Assembly: GCF_009377345.1 (NCBI RefSeq)
Contig: NZ_WBSL01000005.1
Span: forward strand, 117,267 to 181,266
Origin: Deinococcus terrestris
Lineage (GTDB): Bacteria > Deinococcota > Deinococci > Deinococcales > Deinococcaceae
DNA: 64,000 bases
Direction of reading: 5' to 3'
A model generated the notes under the pieces. It searched no databases, was not told where the DNA came from, and saw nothing but the letters and a program-made list of their open reading frames with translations. Position 1 is the first letter of the stretch; every line of letters starts with the position of its first letter. Position numbers and translations under genes: made by a program. Shown piece by piece: positions 1-8,637 of the stretch.

Positions 1-145
1 AGTTAGGCACCAATTTACGTACTATATTCTGTATTGTATTTGCTGCCCCTGTGGGGTCTGGAATAGGTCTATTGTACCTAACCTTTGCAGAATGCATGAG
101 ACTGTCTATCGTAGCAACATCTCTGGAAATATATTTGTTGAACAT
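1..145 (-). CDS. Unknown protein, N-terminal part, truncated by the window edge
   Basis: An ATG at 145 on the minus strand opens a frame with no stop through position 1, giving the first 48 residues (MFNKYISRDVATIDS...KLVPN). A GGAG Shine-Dalgarno sits 5 nt upstream of this ATG. The frame also stays open for about 23 codons upstream of the ATG (it reads ...STISWKLKFKHWLFGVY) before a TAA, but has no ATG, GTG or TTG there, so either the ATG is the true start or this is a broken longer gene. I do not recognise the family. The base composition is AT-rich like the neighbouring mobile genes. Confidence 0.55.
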   Translation of the reverse strand, partial: MFNKYISRDVATIDSLMHSAKVRYNRPIPDPTGAANTIQNIVRKLVPN

Positions 146-524
146 ATAGACTCCAAATAGCCAATGCTTAAACTTTAGTTTCCAACTAATAGTAGACTTG
201 AATAAGTTATTAGCTTAACTTGTACCTGTGAATGTATGGTTCACAGGCTATAGACAATATTCGACGACCTCAGACATACGGTATAAAAGTCTGAGCATTA
301 ATCTATGCGGCAGTTTTGAATCTGTACACAATTCAAATCTGCGTTGTGAGCTGCCCGGCAGTTGATAAGTCTGCGGAACAGAAGTGCAGCAGTCTCCAAA
401 CCTGCCGCTGTGAAACACAGGCGCACATTCCCCAATGTGTCCCCCGCCTAAGCCCCACATAACTATTCTACTACAAACATAATAAAGTTAACGTTGTGTT
501 ATAATACTTACATGGAGGTGCCCA
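146..524. other. Structured non-coding stretch of the mobile segment
   Basis: No convincing gene lies in this stretch of about 380 bases. Four inverted repeats lie in a row: CCTGTGA/TCACAGG (225-231 and 241-247), CTCAGAC/GTCTGAG (269-275 and 289-295), a 12-bp arm with one mismatch (310-321 and 331-342), and CTGTG/CACAG with a 3-nt loop (408-412 and 416-420). The right end carries the promoter of the next gene. The stretch could be an origin or transfer site, a structured RNA, or a regulatory region; the sequence does not decide between these. Confidence 0.5.
500..505 (+). promoter_or_regulatory. -10 box of the HTH/nuclease operon
   Basis: A perfect TATAAT lies 19 nt before the ATG of the HTH gene. 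No good -35 hexamer is visible at 17 nt upstream. A GGAGGTG ribosome-binding site (514-520) follows. Confidence 0.55.
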
Positions 525-716
525 ATGGACACTCAATTTATTCAGATCGGAGAAGCATGTAAGGTGCTAGGCATTAGCAAGCCGACCCTGTATCGGCTTA
601 TTTCACAGGGCATTCTGCCTGCTGTGAGAACTGGAGACAAGTTCAGACTGAACAGGGCAGATGTTGAAAAGCTCAGTGAGACAGGCTGGAGGTGGGCCGA
701 TGCTGAAGCTCAATAA
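525..716 (+). CDS. Small helix-turn-helix (excisionase/MerR-like) DNA-binding protein
   Basis: This 63-residue protein is almost entirely one winged-HTH of the excisionase/HTH_17 type: IGEACKVLGISKPTLYRLIS forms the helix-turn-helix and RTGDKFRLNRADVEKL the wing and final helix. Such proteins act as excisionases (recombination directionality factors) or as small repressors of integrated elements. The start is fixed by GGAGGTG 4 nt upstream and a TATAAT box. Its last 17 bases overlap the next gene (nuclease start at 700), so the two are translated together. Given the integrase about 900 bp away, an Xis or element-regulator role is likely but not proven. Confidence 0.8.
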   Translation: MDTQFIQIGEACKVLGISKPTLYRLISQGILPAVRTGDKFRLNRADVEKLSETGWRWADAEAQ

Positions 717-1344
717 CCCAAAGTTCGGAGCAAACAGCTTCATCGGCAAAAGGGTGAATGAGCTTGCCTACTGGGCGACAATGCAGCCACCCAAAACCCG
801 GAATCCAAAGGAGGACATTCCACAACAGAAAGGCAGTTTCAATGAGTGTATGTTCAAGCTTATTGCTGAACAGTACTACCCTGCTGAGCTTATTGAATTC
901 GATGAAGAAAGGGCATGGGAGCAATTTCTGAAAGGCAGGAATGGAACGCCCGACGATTACGACCTTACGGTGAACGGTCACACAGTGGATGTGAAGTGCG
1001 ATTCCAGAATGTCTAGCACAGGCAATGTGTGTTTTGAAATTGAAACGAAGACGGGTAGGCCCAGCCTGCTTTTGAAGGAGTCTATAGACTACAGTGCCCA
1101 CATGTCTTACTTCATTCGCAACATCTCAGGTTGCCCACCTAAGCTTGCCGAACGTCACAACAAAGGTTTGAAGGTTGTTATTACCGACCTAAACGCACTG
1201 CGGCAATATTTGAAGCCGGACGAACAGGGCTATTCAATCGGTGAGTATCGGTCTGAATTCACTAGGTTTGGGACGGCCTGCATTTACCTTCCGATTGCCT
1301 ACCTAACGAATAGTTTGAAAGTTGCCGACTTATATATCTACTAA
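700..1344 (+). CDS. PD-(D/E)XK-type nuclease-like protein of the mobile segment
   Basis: The protein has 214 residues if the ATG at 700 is used. That start has a GGAGGTG Shine-Dalgarno (688-694) lying inside the upstream HTH gene, whereas the earlier ATG at 661 has none. The middle shows a candidate nuclease core: D88 in a PDDYDLTV strand, then D97-V-K99 in HTVDVKCDS, followed by a CFEIETKTG strand. The D-(x)n-(D/E)xK spacing is that of PD-(D/E)XK nucleases (restriction enzymes and phage recombination or resolvase nucleases). No DNA-recognition domain is evident. Translational coupling to a DNA-binding protein suggests they work as a unit. The exact family is not recognised, so the nuclease call is an inference from the motif. 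Confidence 0.6.
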   Translation: MLKLNNPKFGANSFIGKRVNELAYWATMQPPKTRNPKEDIPQQKGSFNECMFKLIAEQYYPAELIEFDEERAWEQFLKGRNGTPDDYDLTVNGHTVDVKCDSRMSSTGNVCFEIETKTGRPSLLLKESIDYSAHMSYFIRNISGCPPKLAERHNKGLKVVITDLNALRQYLKPDEQGYSIGEYRSEFTRFGTACIYLPIAYLTNSLKVADLYIY

Positions 1345-1350
1345 ACGATT

Positions 1351-1390
1351 GCCGCCCCTGTGACATATTCACAGCAGGCGGCTTTCTTCT
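1351..1390 (+). terminator. Intrinsic terminator of the nuclease gene
   Basis: A hairpin begins 6 nt after the nuclease stop: outer arms GCCGCC/GGCGGC (1351-1356, 1377-1382) and inner arms CTGTGA/TCACAG (1358-1363, 1369-1374) around CATAT. It is followed by TTTCTTCT. Confidence 0.75.
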
Positions 1391-1585
1391 ATGTACCCCC
1401 CACCCCTCTGGCGACACATATCTCATTATACAGGATTTTATGCATTTTGTCAAGCCCCCTAATGGATATGGGCGGCTGTGAATACTTTCTGCCCCCTGCT
1501 AATGCCCCTGCCTGCGCCCTGTGAGAATGCCCTTTGCTGGCTTCCATTGCCCCCTAGAACAGCCGACAAATAAATATCTGGGTGT

Positions 1586-1622
1586 CTGTAGGGGTACTGC
1601 CGTATTTAATAAATACCTACAG
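1586..1622. repeat. Nested palindrome overlapping the integrase stop codon
   Basis: Arms CTGTAGG (1586-1592) and CCTACAG (1616-1622) enclose a second odd palindrome, GTATTTA-A-TAAATAC (1602-1616). The right arm contains the integrase TAG stop. It could be a terminator for the integrase transcript or a recombination/att-type site. Confidence 0.45.
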
Positions 1623-2495
1623 GTTCAGGCCCCGCAGTGGGCCATAATTTTCCATGCTGCCCCTCAGACTGCCGGGGCTGTTGTGAACGTACAACATGGA
1701 TGTGTGCAGGGTGCTGTGTCTCAGAATCCGTTTCAGGCTGAAAGGGTCGCCCCCTGCCTCAATAAATGCAGTCGCAAAGGTATGACGCAGTATGTGAGGG
1801 CCAATGGGCCGACCTATATTTGCCCGCTTGCCTATGCGGGCTATAAGCCGACTCACAGTGTCCGCAGTAATGCCCCGCCGATTGAACACAAACACATAGC
1901 CCACCTGGGGCAGTGCTTTGCGGCTGTGGGTTACGTATCGGCGCAATGCCTGTAAGGTCTGCCGATCTACCGGAAGCTGTCCATAGCCTGTTTTGCCGTT
2001 CACTTTCAGAATGCCCTGTGTCCAATCTATGTCTGAAAGCTGCAATGCGGCGACTTCTCCGGCCCGCATTCCACAGCCCAGCAACAGGTACAGAATCGCC
2101 GTATTACGCTCAGAATACCGGGCGTCCGCTTTTGCAATGGCGAACAGCTTTTGTATCTCCGGCTGTGTGAGTACCTGTTTGGGCACATACCGGAGCTTGG
2201 GTCGCTTACGGCCCTGCATGGGGTTTGTCTGGAGTAGCCCAACCCCTGTGAGCCATGCTGTGAACCCCCTCAGTGCCCGGTCTGCGGCTGCTAGGGTGGC
2301 AGGCTTCACACCCCGTTCTGCGACTGCCTGCAATGCCCGGTTACACAGAAAGGGGGTGAGGTCTGTCACAGGCTGCCCCAGATAGGGCCGCAACAGGTTA
2401 TCCAGTGTGGACCCGTAGTACCGGATTGTTTTCGGTCTGCTGCCCCTAGCCTTATGTTCTGTGAGAAATTCGCCCAGTGCTTCTGCTATCTGCAT
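1617..2495 (-). CDS. Tyrosine recombinase / phage-type integrase
   Basis: A 292-residue site-specific recombinase. Residues 1-100 form the SAM-like core-binding domain (SRPKTIRYYGSTLDNLLRPY). The catalytic domain follows with the full tyrosine-recombinase set: R144 (CGMRAGEVAAL), K168 (NGKTG), H234-x-x-R237 (PHILRHTFAT), H260 (LRHST) and the nucleophile Y269 (SMLYVHNS). It would cut and rejoin DNA through a phosphotyrosine link to integrate or excise the element. It is transcribed away from tRNA-Leu, whose 5' end is about 130 bp from the integrase start. An AGGGGG tract lies upstream of the ATG. The gene is intact and AT-richer than the chromosomal genes to its right. Confidence 0.93.
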   Translation of the reverse strand: MQIAEALGEFLTEHKARGSRPKTIRYYGSTLDNLLRPYLGQPVTDLTPFLCNRALQAVAERGVKPATLAAADRALRGFTAWLTGVGLLQTNPMQGRKRPKLRYVPKQVLTQPEIQKLFAIAKADARYSERNTAILYLLLGCGMRAGEVAALQLSDIDWTQGILKVNGKTGYGQLPVDRQTLQALRRYVTHSRKALPQVGYVFVFNRRGITADTVSRLIARIGKRANIGRPIGPHILRHTFATAFIEAGGDPFSLKRILRHSTLHTSMLYVHNSPGSLRGSMENYGPLRGLNL

Positions 2496-2602
2496 GTGCC
2501 GCCCCCTGTGAGGTAACTACGGCTGACTAGGCAGACAGTCAGAAATGCTGTGAGATGCTTGCGCCCGGTGTGAATGCTGCCCCCCACGGGCGGGGTTTTT
2601 TC

Positions 2603-2608
2603 TATACT
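2603..2608 (+). promoter_or_regulatory. -10 box of tRNA-Leu
   Basis: TATACT lies 19 nt before the mature tRNA 5' end. No clear -35 is visible, and the C/G-rich stretch before it (2581-2600) ends in a T6 run. Confidence 0.45.
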
Positions 2609-2627
2609 GCCGGACGCAGGTCCCCCT

Positions 2628-2713
2628 GCCGGGATGGCGGAATCGGTAGACGCATCCGACTTAAAATCGGCCGCTGCATAAGCGTACGGGTTCAAGTCCC
2701 GTTCTCGGCACCA
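2628..2713 (+). tRNA. tRNA-Leu (anticodon UAA)
   Basis: This is an 86-nt class II tRNA with CCA encoded. The acceptor arms are 2628-2634 and 2703-2709 (one G-U pair). The anticodon loop CTTAAAA (2660-2666) puts TAA at 2662-2664, a long variable arm CGCT/AGCG spans 2672-2684, and the T arm is ACGGG-TTCAAGT-CCCGT. The outermost anticodon-stem pair is a T-C mismatch. It decodes UUA/UUG. The integrase lies on its 5' side. Confidence 0.95.
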
Positions 2714-2721
2714 AGAGAAAA

Positions 2722-2744
2722 CCCCGCACCCGGCGGGGCTTTTT
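2722..2744 (+). terminator. Terminator after tRNA-Leu, bidirectional
   Basis: CCCCGC (2722-2727) pairs with GCGGGG (2733-2738) around a 5-nt loop, followed by CTTTTT. On the minus strand the same hairpin is followed by TTTTCTC, so it can also end transcription of the zapE-side genes. Confidence 0.85.
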
Positions 2745-2758
2745 CATACGGAACCGAC

Positions 2759-3007
2759 TCACTCCACGTCGAAGGCGAGCACGGTCGGCTCGGAGGTGAT
2801 CTTGAAGCGCAGGCGCAGGCCGTCGATCACCCGGCGCTGCTCGTCCGTATTGCCCTTGATGCCGTGGGGCACCTCGTCGGTGACGTGGGGAAACTGCACG
2901 CCCTCCACCTCCACGCCGGGGGTGCCGTCAGGCAGGGTCACGAAGCGGGCGGGCACGCTGCCGCCGGGCAGCACCATCGTGAAGTCGCGGTCTTCTTGCT
3001 GGGTCAT
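2759..3007 (-). CDS. Conserved hypothetical protein, 82 residues
   Basis: A small soluble protein with no family I recognise. It begins MTQQEDRDFTMVLPGG and contains LPDGTPGVEVEGVQFPHVTD and a C-terminal LRLRFKITSEPTVLAFDVE. I chose the ATG at 3007 because TACGGT (3014-3019, read on the minus strand) sits 6 nt before it, the leaderless -10 arrangement seen throughout this window; a longer upstream frame is just open because of high GC. It lies downstream of zapE on the same strand, separated by 47 bp, with a terminator beyond it. Confidence 0.65.
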   Translation of the reverse strand: MTQQEDRDFTMVLPGGSVPARFVTLPDGTPGVEVEGVQFPHVTDEVPHGIKGNTDEQRRVIDGLRLRFKITSEPTVLAFDVE

Positions 3008-3013
3008 GCCCCG

Positions 3014-3019
3014 ACCGTA
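3014..3019 (-). promoter_or_regulatory. Leaderless -10 (TACGGT) for the 82-residue protein
   Basis: TACGGT read on the minus strand, 6 nt before ATG 3007. Confidence 0.45.
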
Positions 3020-3054
3020 GCGGGCCGGGCGGCGGCGGGGGGTGAGGCGGGCCT

Positions 3055-4071
<1,017 letters not shown>

Positions 4072-4084
4072 GGGGCCTCACGCC

Positions 4085-4783
4085 TCATCGGTGGACTTCC
4101 AGCTCGACCTTGAAGTTGCCCCGGCGCGTCTCGTTCACGACCCGCTTGAAGTCGATGCGGCCCAGGCCCTCGGCGCTGAGGCTGTCGCCCTCGCGGATGT
4201 CGCTGCTGGCGCGGGCGGGCGAGCCGTTGAGCCGCACCTTGCCGCCGTCGATGCCCTGCTGGAAATAGGCGCGGCTCACGCCGAAGCCCTTGGCCCCCAC
4301 CACGTCCACCCGCATGGAGGGCACGACGACCTCGCGGGTCTTGGACCCCCGGCCCGCCGTCTCCCCGACCTCCTCGACCTCGACCTCGCGCCCGCCCAGG
4401 TTGGTCAGGGCCTCCAGCGCCGACGCGGCTTTGCCTGTCGCGGCGACCAGAAAGGCCCCGCCGCGTTCCTCGCGCACGTCGCCGAGGGTGTCCTCGGGCA
4501 GTTCCAGCCGCCGCAAATGCACCGTGAAATCCTGAAGGTCCCAGGCGGGGCCGGGTCCGGGGGTCACGCGCAGCACGCTCACGCCGCTGTCCACCTCCGG
4601 GATATGGGCGGGGTGCAGGGTCAGGACCACCCGGCGGGCATCGGGAAAGCCGCCCGCGATGACGAAGCGCACGTCGTCGTCTTGCAGGAGTCGGCGGTCG
4701 AGATCGTCGCCCTCCACAAAGGGGGTCCGCACCACGCGCCCGCCCCGCGCCTGGGCCACGAGAGCACTGAGCTTGGGCTTCAT
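4085..4783 (-). CDS. ylmH: S4 RNA-binding domain protein, YlmH-like
   Basis: A 232-residue protein. The N-terminal part (to about residue 150) resembles the YlmH alpha/beta domain (DDDVRFVIAGGFPDARRVVLTL), and residues 150-232 carry an S4 RNA-binding domain (MRVDVVGAKGFGVSRAYFQQGIDGGKVRLNG in two stretches). Family members bind ribosome-associated RNA and are linked to ribosome rescue and cell division. The start ATG 4783 is set by TATCCT (4791-4796) 7 nt upstream. It is followed by zapE in an apparent operon, which fits a division-related role. Confidence 0.82.
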   Translation of the reverse strand: MKPKLSALVAQARGGRVVRTPFVEGDDLDRRLLQDDDVRFVIAGGFPDARRVVLTLHPAHIPEVDSGVSVLRVTPGPGPAWDLQDFTVHLRRLELPEDTLGDVREERGGAFLVAATGKAASALEALTNLGGREVEVEEVGETAGRGSKTREVVVPSMRVDVVGAKGFGVSRAYFQQGIDGGKVRLNGSPARASSDIREGDSLSAEGLGRIDFKRVVNETRRGNFKVELEVHR

Positions 4784-4790
4784 GGGGGGG

Positions 4791-4796
4791 AGGATA
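4791..4796 (-). promoter_or_regulatory. Leaderless -10 (TATCCT) for ylmH
   Basis: TATCCT on the minus strand, 7 nt before ATG 4783. Confidence 0.55.
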
Positions 4797-4942
4797 GCGC
4801 TCCCGGCCCCCGCGAGACGGTTTCCGTCCAATCGGCGACCAAGTCGGGAAAGCGCCGAATCAGTCACTGCTTGCTCCGGCAAGCGTCTTGTTGCTGCTCG
4901 GATTGAACCGTTCCCGAACTGCTCAACTGGAATCCATATGAG

Positions 4943-4948
4943 TAGACT
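4943..4948 (+). promoter_or_regulatory. Leaderless -10 (TAGACT) for the 157-residue protein
   Basis: TAGACT, then GCCCCC, then ATG 4955. The weakly -35-like TGCTCA lies at 4920-4925 with 17-nt spacing. Confidence 0.6.
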
Positions 4949-4954
4949 GCCCCC

Positions 4955-5428
4955 ATGCAAGTCCTCGAACCGCTCGGCCTGCCCGGTGCCCCGCTGGAAA
5001 CCCACCGCGAGTTGATGAGCCTGCTCGGGGCCGCTGCGGGTCGGGAGGGCGCGGGTGGCCCCGCCACCCTGTACCTGATCGCCGACTGGCAGGGGGTCCG
5101 GGACGCCTCACGCTACGCCGCGCTGATCACGCGCGGGGACGAGGCCGTGGTCACCGCGCCCGCCTTCGGTCCGGGCTACGGTCCGGCGGGGGCCGAGATG
5201 CTCGCTGAGCTGGTCGAATGGGCGCAGGCGCAGGGCTGGCCCGTGCGCGAGGCCGTGCTGAATCCGTCCGACTTCGTGCGGGTGCTCGCTGAACCCGATG
5301 CGGAGGAAGTCGCCCGCCTGATCGCCGCGAGCAACCCCAGCGACCCGCGCATCTACACGGCGCGGCCCAGGCCCCAGCCCGAGGCGTGGCAGGACGCCGG
5401 GGCACCCGTCACGGCCACGCCGGACTGA
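4955..5428 (+). CDS. Hypothetical protein, 157 residues
   Basis: A soluble protein of unrecognised family. Its middle reads TLYLIADWQGVRDASRYAAL and its C-terminus is proline-rich (ARPRPQPEAWQDAG). No catalytic motif, signal peptide or membrane segment is visible. The start is fixed by a TAGACT box 6 nt before the ATG. It faces away from ylmH (divergent, 171 bp apart) and precedes rlmB by 33 bp, but rlmB has its own identical -10 arrangement, so they need not share a transcript. Confidence 0.7.
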   Translation: MQVLEPLGLPGAPLETHRELMSLLGAAAGREGAGGPATLYLIADWQGVRDASRYAALITRGDEAVVTAPAFGPGYGPAGAEMLAELVEWAQAQGWPVREAVLNPSDFVRVLAEPDAEEVARLIAASNPSDPRIYTARPRPQPEAWQDAGAPVTATPD

Positions 5429-5449
5429 GGGGAGCGGCCCCGGCGCCGT

Positions 5450-5455
5450 TAGACT
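5450..5455 (+). promoter_or_regulatory. Leaderless -10 (TAGACT) for rlmB
   Basis: TAGACT followed by GCCCCC and ATG 5462, the same 15-bp module as at 4943. Confidence 0.6.
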
Positions 5456-5461
5456 GCCCCC

Positions 5462-6174
<713 letters not shown>

Positions 6175-6178
<4 letters not shown>

Positions 6179-7065
6179 GGACCGAAACCATCGCGGGCGA
6201 GCGCCTCACGCTGGAGGTGCTGCCGGACCTGGGCGCGAGCGTGCTGGGGCTGCGCTCGGCCTCCGGGCGCCCGGTGCTGCGGCCCGTGGACCGGGAAAAG
6301 GTGGAGACCAGCAGCCAGAGCGCCTGCTTCGTAATGATTCCCTACGCCAACCGCATCGCCGGGGCGCGGTTCCCCTTCGGCGGCGAGGAGGTGCAGCTCC
6401 GCCCCACGACCAAAGACGGCCTCGCCCAGCACGGCGACGTGCGCCACCGGCCCTGGCAGGTCGAGCGGGTAACGGAGGCGCACCTGCGGGCCACCTTCGA
6501 CAGCCGCAGCTTCGCGGATATGAACTGGCCGTGGGCCTTCACCGCGCTGGTCGAGTCGCGCCTGCACGGGCCGCACCTCGACACCACCCTCAGCCTGACG
6601 AATGCCGACACCCGCGAGATGCCCGCCGGGATGGGGCTGCATCCGTACTTCGTCCGCCGGACGGACGGGGTGGACCCCACCCTCACCTTCGGCGCGGCGC
6701 TGACCTACGACACGGACGGGCAGATGCTGCCCCTCGGCCCCGCCCGGCCCGTGCGCCCAGAGGAGGATTTCCGGGTGCCCGTCGCCATCGGGGAGCGCAC
6801 CTTCGACCGCGTTTACACGGCCTGGGACGGGGTGCTGCGGCTGGACTGGGGCACGCGGGCGCTGGTGCTGACCGCCGACCCGGTGTATTCGCACCTGACC
6901 GTCTTCACCGCACCCGATGGCAGCCTCGCCCTGGAACCTGTCTCGCACGCGACAAACGCCCTGAACCTCGCCGCGCAGGGGGTGGGCGGCACGGACCTCA
7001 AGACGTTGGTGCCGGGGCAAACGCTGGCGGGCACGGTGCGGCTGACACTGGAAGGCGAGTGGTAG
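6175..7065 (+). CDS. Aldose 1-epimerase family protein
   Basis: A 296-residue beta-sandwich mutarotase-like protein. Conserved elements are FVMIPYANRIAGARF, the histidine in LAQHGDVR, GLHPYFVR and the C-terminal LALEPVSHATNAL carrying the catalytic-base glutamate. Enzymes of this family interconvert alpha and beta anomers of aldoses (GalM) or of hexose phosphates (YeaD-like). The start is GTG 6175, overlapping the rlmB stop (GTGA); the longer in-frame extension upstream is rlmB read in another frame. A hairpin follows at 7086. Confidence 0.82.
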
Positions 7066-7085
7066 CGGCCCGCGAAAAGCAAAAC

Positions 7086-7118
7086 AAGGTGGCAAACGCG
7101 AGAAACGTCTGCCACCTT
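7086..7118. terminator. Hairpin between convergent genes
   Basis: AAGGTGGCA (7086-7094) pairs with TGCCACCTT (7110-7118). On the minus strand it is followed by a U-rich tail (GTTTTGCTTTT), so it best serves the 71-residue minus-strand gene; it can also slow the epimerase transcript. Confidence 0.65.
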
Positions 7119-7133
7119 CCGTAGAGGTCGGTT

Positions 7134-7349
7134 CTAAGCTGCGGTTGCCAGCAGTGCTCCCGCCCGGTCCCGCAGCTCGAAGCCGGGGCGCTCGCGGGCG
7201 GCGAGCCAGCGCAGGGCACCCAGCAGGTCATCGGTTTCGTGCACGACTTCCGGCCCACTGGGGCCGGGCCACAGCACCCGGTAGGTGTGGGGGTGAGTGG
7301 GCGGCGTCCAGCGCTCGCCGCCGTCTTCCTTGACAAAGGCGCGTGACAT
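7134..7349 (-). CDS. Hypothetical protein, 71 residues
   Basis: A small soluble protein ending VVHETDDLLGALRWLAARERPG-FELRDRAGALLATAA. I see no named domain. The ATG at 7349 has CACACT, a weak match to the leaderless -10, 6 nt upstream. The gene ends just before a hairpin with a U-rich tail, which supports it being expressed. Confidence 0.5.
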   Translation of the reverse strand: MSRAFVKEDGGERWTPPTHPHTYRVLWPGPSGPEVVHETDDLLGALRWLAARERPGFELRDRAGALLATAA

Positions 7350-7429
7350 AGCCCCAGTGTGGGGCGGCCAGGTGAGGCTCCGGACGAGCGAACGGTGACG
7401 CCGGGTTCATGCTCGGCGCCTGCCTGTGC

Positions 7430-8521
7430 TCACTCGTCGCGGCTCAGGTCCGTCAGCGCCCGCGCCCCGACCAGGGTGATGGTCGCCTCGCGTTCCTCGC
7501 CGTCGCGCAGGTAACCCAGTCGGATGGTGTCGCCGATGGTCGCGTCGCCCCGCACGGTGCGGATGAAGTCGTTGGCGTCGCGCACGCGGCGGCCATTGAC
7601 GCTGAGAATCACGTCCCCGAGGTCCAGCAGGTTGCCGTCCGCGTCGAAGCGGGCGCCGCGCAGTCCGGCCTCCTCCGCCGGGCTGTTCCGCGCCACCCGC
7701 TGAATCACGGCTCCCGGCGGGTCGGTCAGGCCGCTGTGGGTGATGTCCAGCACCAGCCCCACCACCGGCACGTCCCGCTGCTCCCCGGCCAGCAGCGCCC
7801 CGGCCAGCGGGCTGTCTTGGGTGACGGGTACCGCGTAGGACGCCTGCGTCTGGTTGCTCTCGTCGAGGCGGATAAAGCTCACGACCCCGATCACCTGGCC
7901 GGTGCCGTCGAGGATAGGGCCGCCGCTGTCGCCGGGCGCGAGGGGCGCGGACATCTCCAGCGTGCCCTGCGGGAAATCGGCGCGGCCCGCTTCCGCCCCC
8001 AGCCGCAGCAGCACGCCCCGGCGCGGTTGCAGGAAGTCGCCGCCGCTGTTGCCGATGGCGAGCACCTCCTGCCCCACCCGTGGCTCGGCCTCCGCCAGCG
8101 GCAGGAAGGGAAAGCCGCCAGTGCCGCCGCCCCCCTCGACCTGCATCAGCGCCACGTCCGCCGCCGCGTCGTAGGCAGTCACGCGGGCGCGGTAGGTACG
8201 GCCCTCCAGCGTGCGGACCCGGAACAGTTGCCCGGTCGAGACGACGTGGTAGGCCGTCATGACTTGCCCACCTTCCGAGATGAAAAAGCCGGTGCCCAGG
8301 CCCGCCTCGCGGGTGCGGGTGTTCAGGCTCTCGACCTGCACGACCGCCGGACGGGTGGCCTGGAACAGGTCGCTGGTGTTGCTGGGCAACTCGCCCGCAA
8401 GGGTCTGCGAGACGGCGGGGGGCGTCTGCGGCCCGGCCTCCTGGCGGGGCGACCATCCCGGCAGCAGGTAGGCCGCCAGCGCGAGCAGCAGCAGCACGGG
8501 AAGCCAGGGCAGGGGGCGCAC
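7430..8521 (-). CDS. HtrA/DegP-like S1C serine protease with PDZ domain, membrane-anchored
   Basis: A 363-residue protein that starts directly with a hydrophobic signal anchor (RPLPWLPVLLLLALAAYLLPGW), so the protease faces outside the cytoplasm. The trypsin-like domain has the triad H92 (TAYHVV), D122 (ADVALMQ) and S199 (APGDSGGP). A PDZ domain follows (VIQRVARNSPAEEAGLRG...GDVILSVNGRRV). HtrA enzymes degrade misfolded envelope proteins. I chose GTG 8521 rather than the GTG at 8545 because TACCAT (8528-8533) lies 6 nt before it and the anchor then begins at residue 2. It is divergent from the padR gene. Confidence 0.85.
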   Translation of the reverse strand: MRPLPWLPVLLLLALAAYLLPGWSPRQEAGPQTPPAVSQTLAGELPSNTSDLFQATRPAVVQVESLNTRTREAGLGTGFFISEGGQVMTAYHVVSTGQLFRVRTLEGRTYRARVTAYDAAADVALMQVEGGGGTGGFPFLPLAEAEPRVGQEVLAIGNSGGDFLQPRRGVLLRLGAEAGRADFPQGTLEMSAPLAPGDSGGPILDGTGQVIGVVSFIRLDESNQTQASYAVPVTQDSPLAGALLAGEQRDVPVVGLVLDITHSGLTDPPGAVIQRVARNSPAEEAGLRGARFDADGNLLDLGDVILSVNGRRVRDANDFIRTVRGDATIGDTIRLGYLRDGEEREATITLVGARALTDLSRDE

Positions 8522-8527
8522 GGAACC

Positions 8528-8533
8528 ATGGTA
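8528..8533 (-). promoter_or_regulatory. Leaderless -10 (TACCAT) for the HtrA-like protease
   Basis: TACCAT on the minus strand, 6 nt before GTG 8521. It decides between two candidate GTG starts. Confidence 0.5.
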
Positions 8534-8584
8534 GAGCGCCCCCACATGAGACAGAGTGCCGAAGGGTACGGAGGGCCATTCACA

Positions 8585-8631
8585 TTCTTGCTTGACAAGT
8601 ATCTTGCTTCATAAGAGAGTGGGGCTGGAGG
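8585..8631 (+). promoter_or_regulatory. padR promoter/operator region and SD
   Basis: A perfect TTGACA -35 (8592-8597) sits within overlapping small symmetries: CTTGACAAG, AAGTATCTT, and TCTTGCTT repeated. No well-spaced -10 is obvious (CATAAG at 8610 is 12 nt away). GGAGG (8627-8631) lies 6 nt before TTG 8638, which fixes that start. PadR proteins usually repress their own operon, so an operator here is plausible. Confidence 0.45.
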
Positions 8632-8637
8632 TTGACC

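Noticed and set aside
226..246. CTGTGA...TCACAG pairs as CRP-family sites (TGTGA-N6-TCACA)
   Set aside because: Spacers are 9 nt (226-246) and 5 nt (1358-1374), not 6, and the second pair is part of a terminator hairpin. The word is also enriched outside promoters.
248..460. 70-codon minus-strand frame in the left non-coding stretch
   Set aside because: No SD, no recognisable motif, and it crosses several inverted repeats; treated as chance.
7409..8614. Long plus-strand frame opposite the HtrA-like gene
   Set aside because: Antisense shadow; the minus-strand frame has a full protease triad, signal anchor and PDZ domain.
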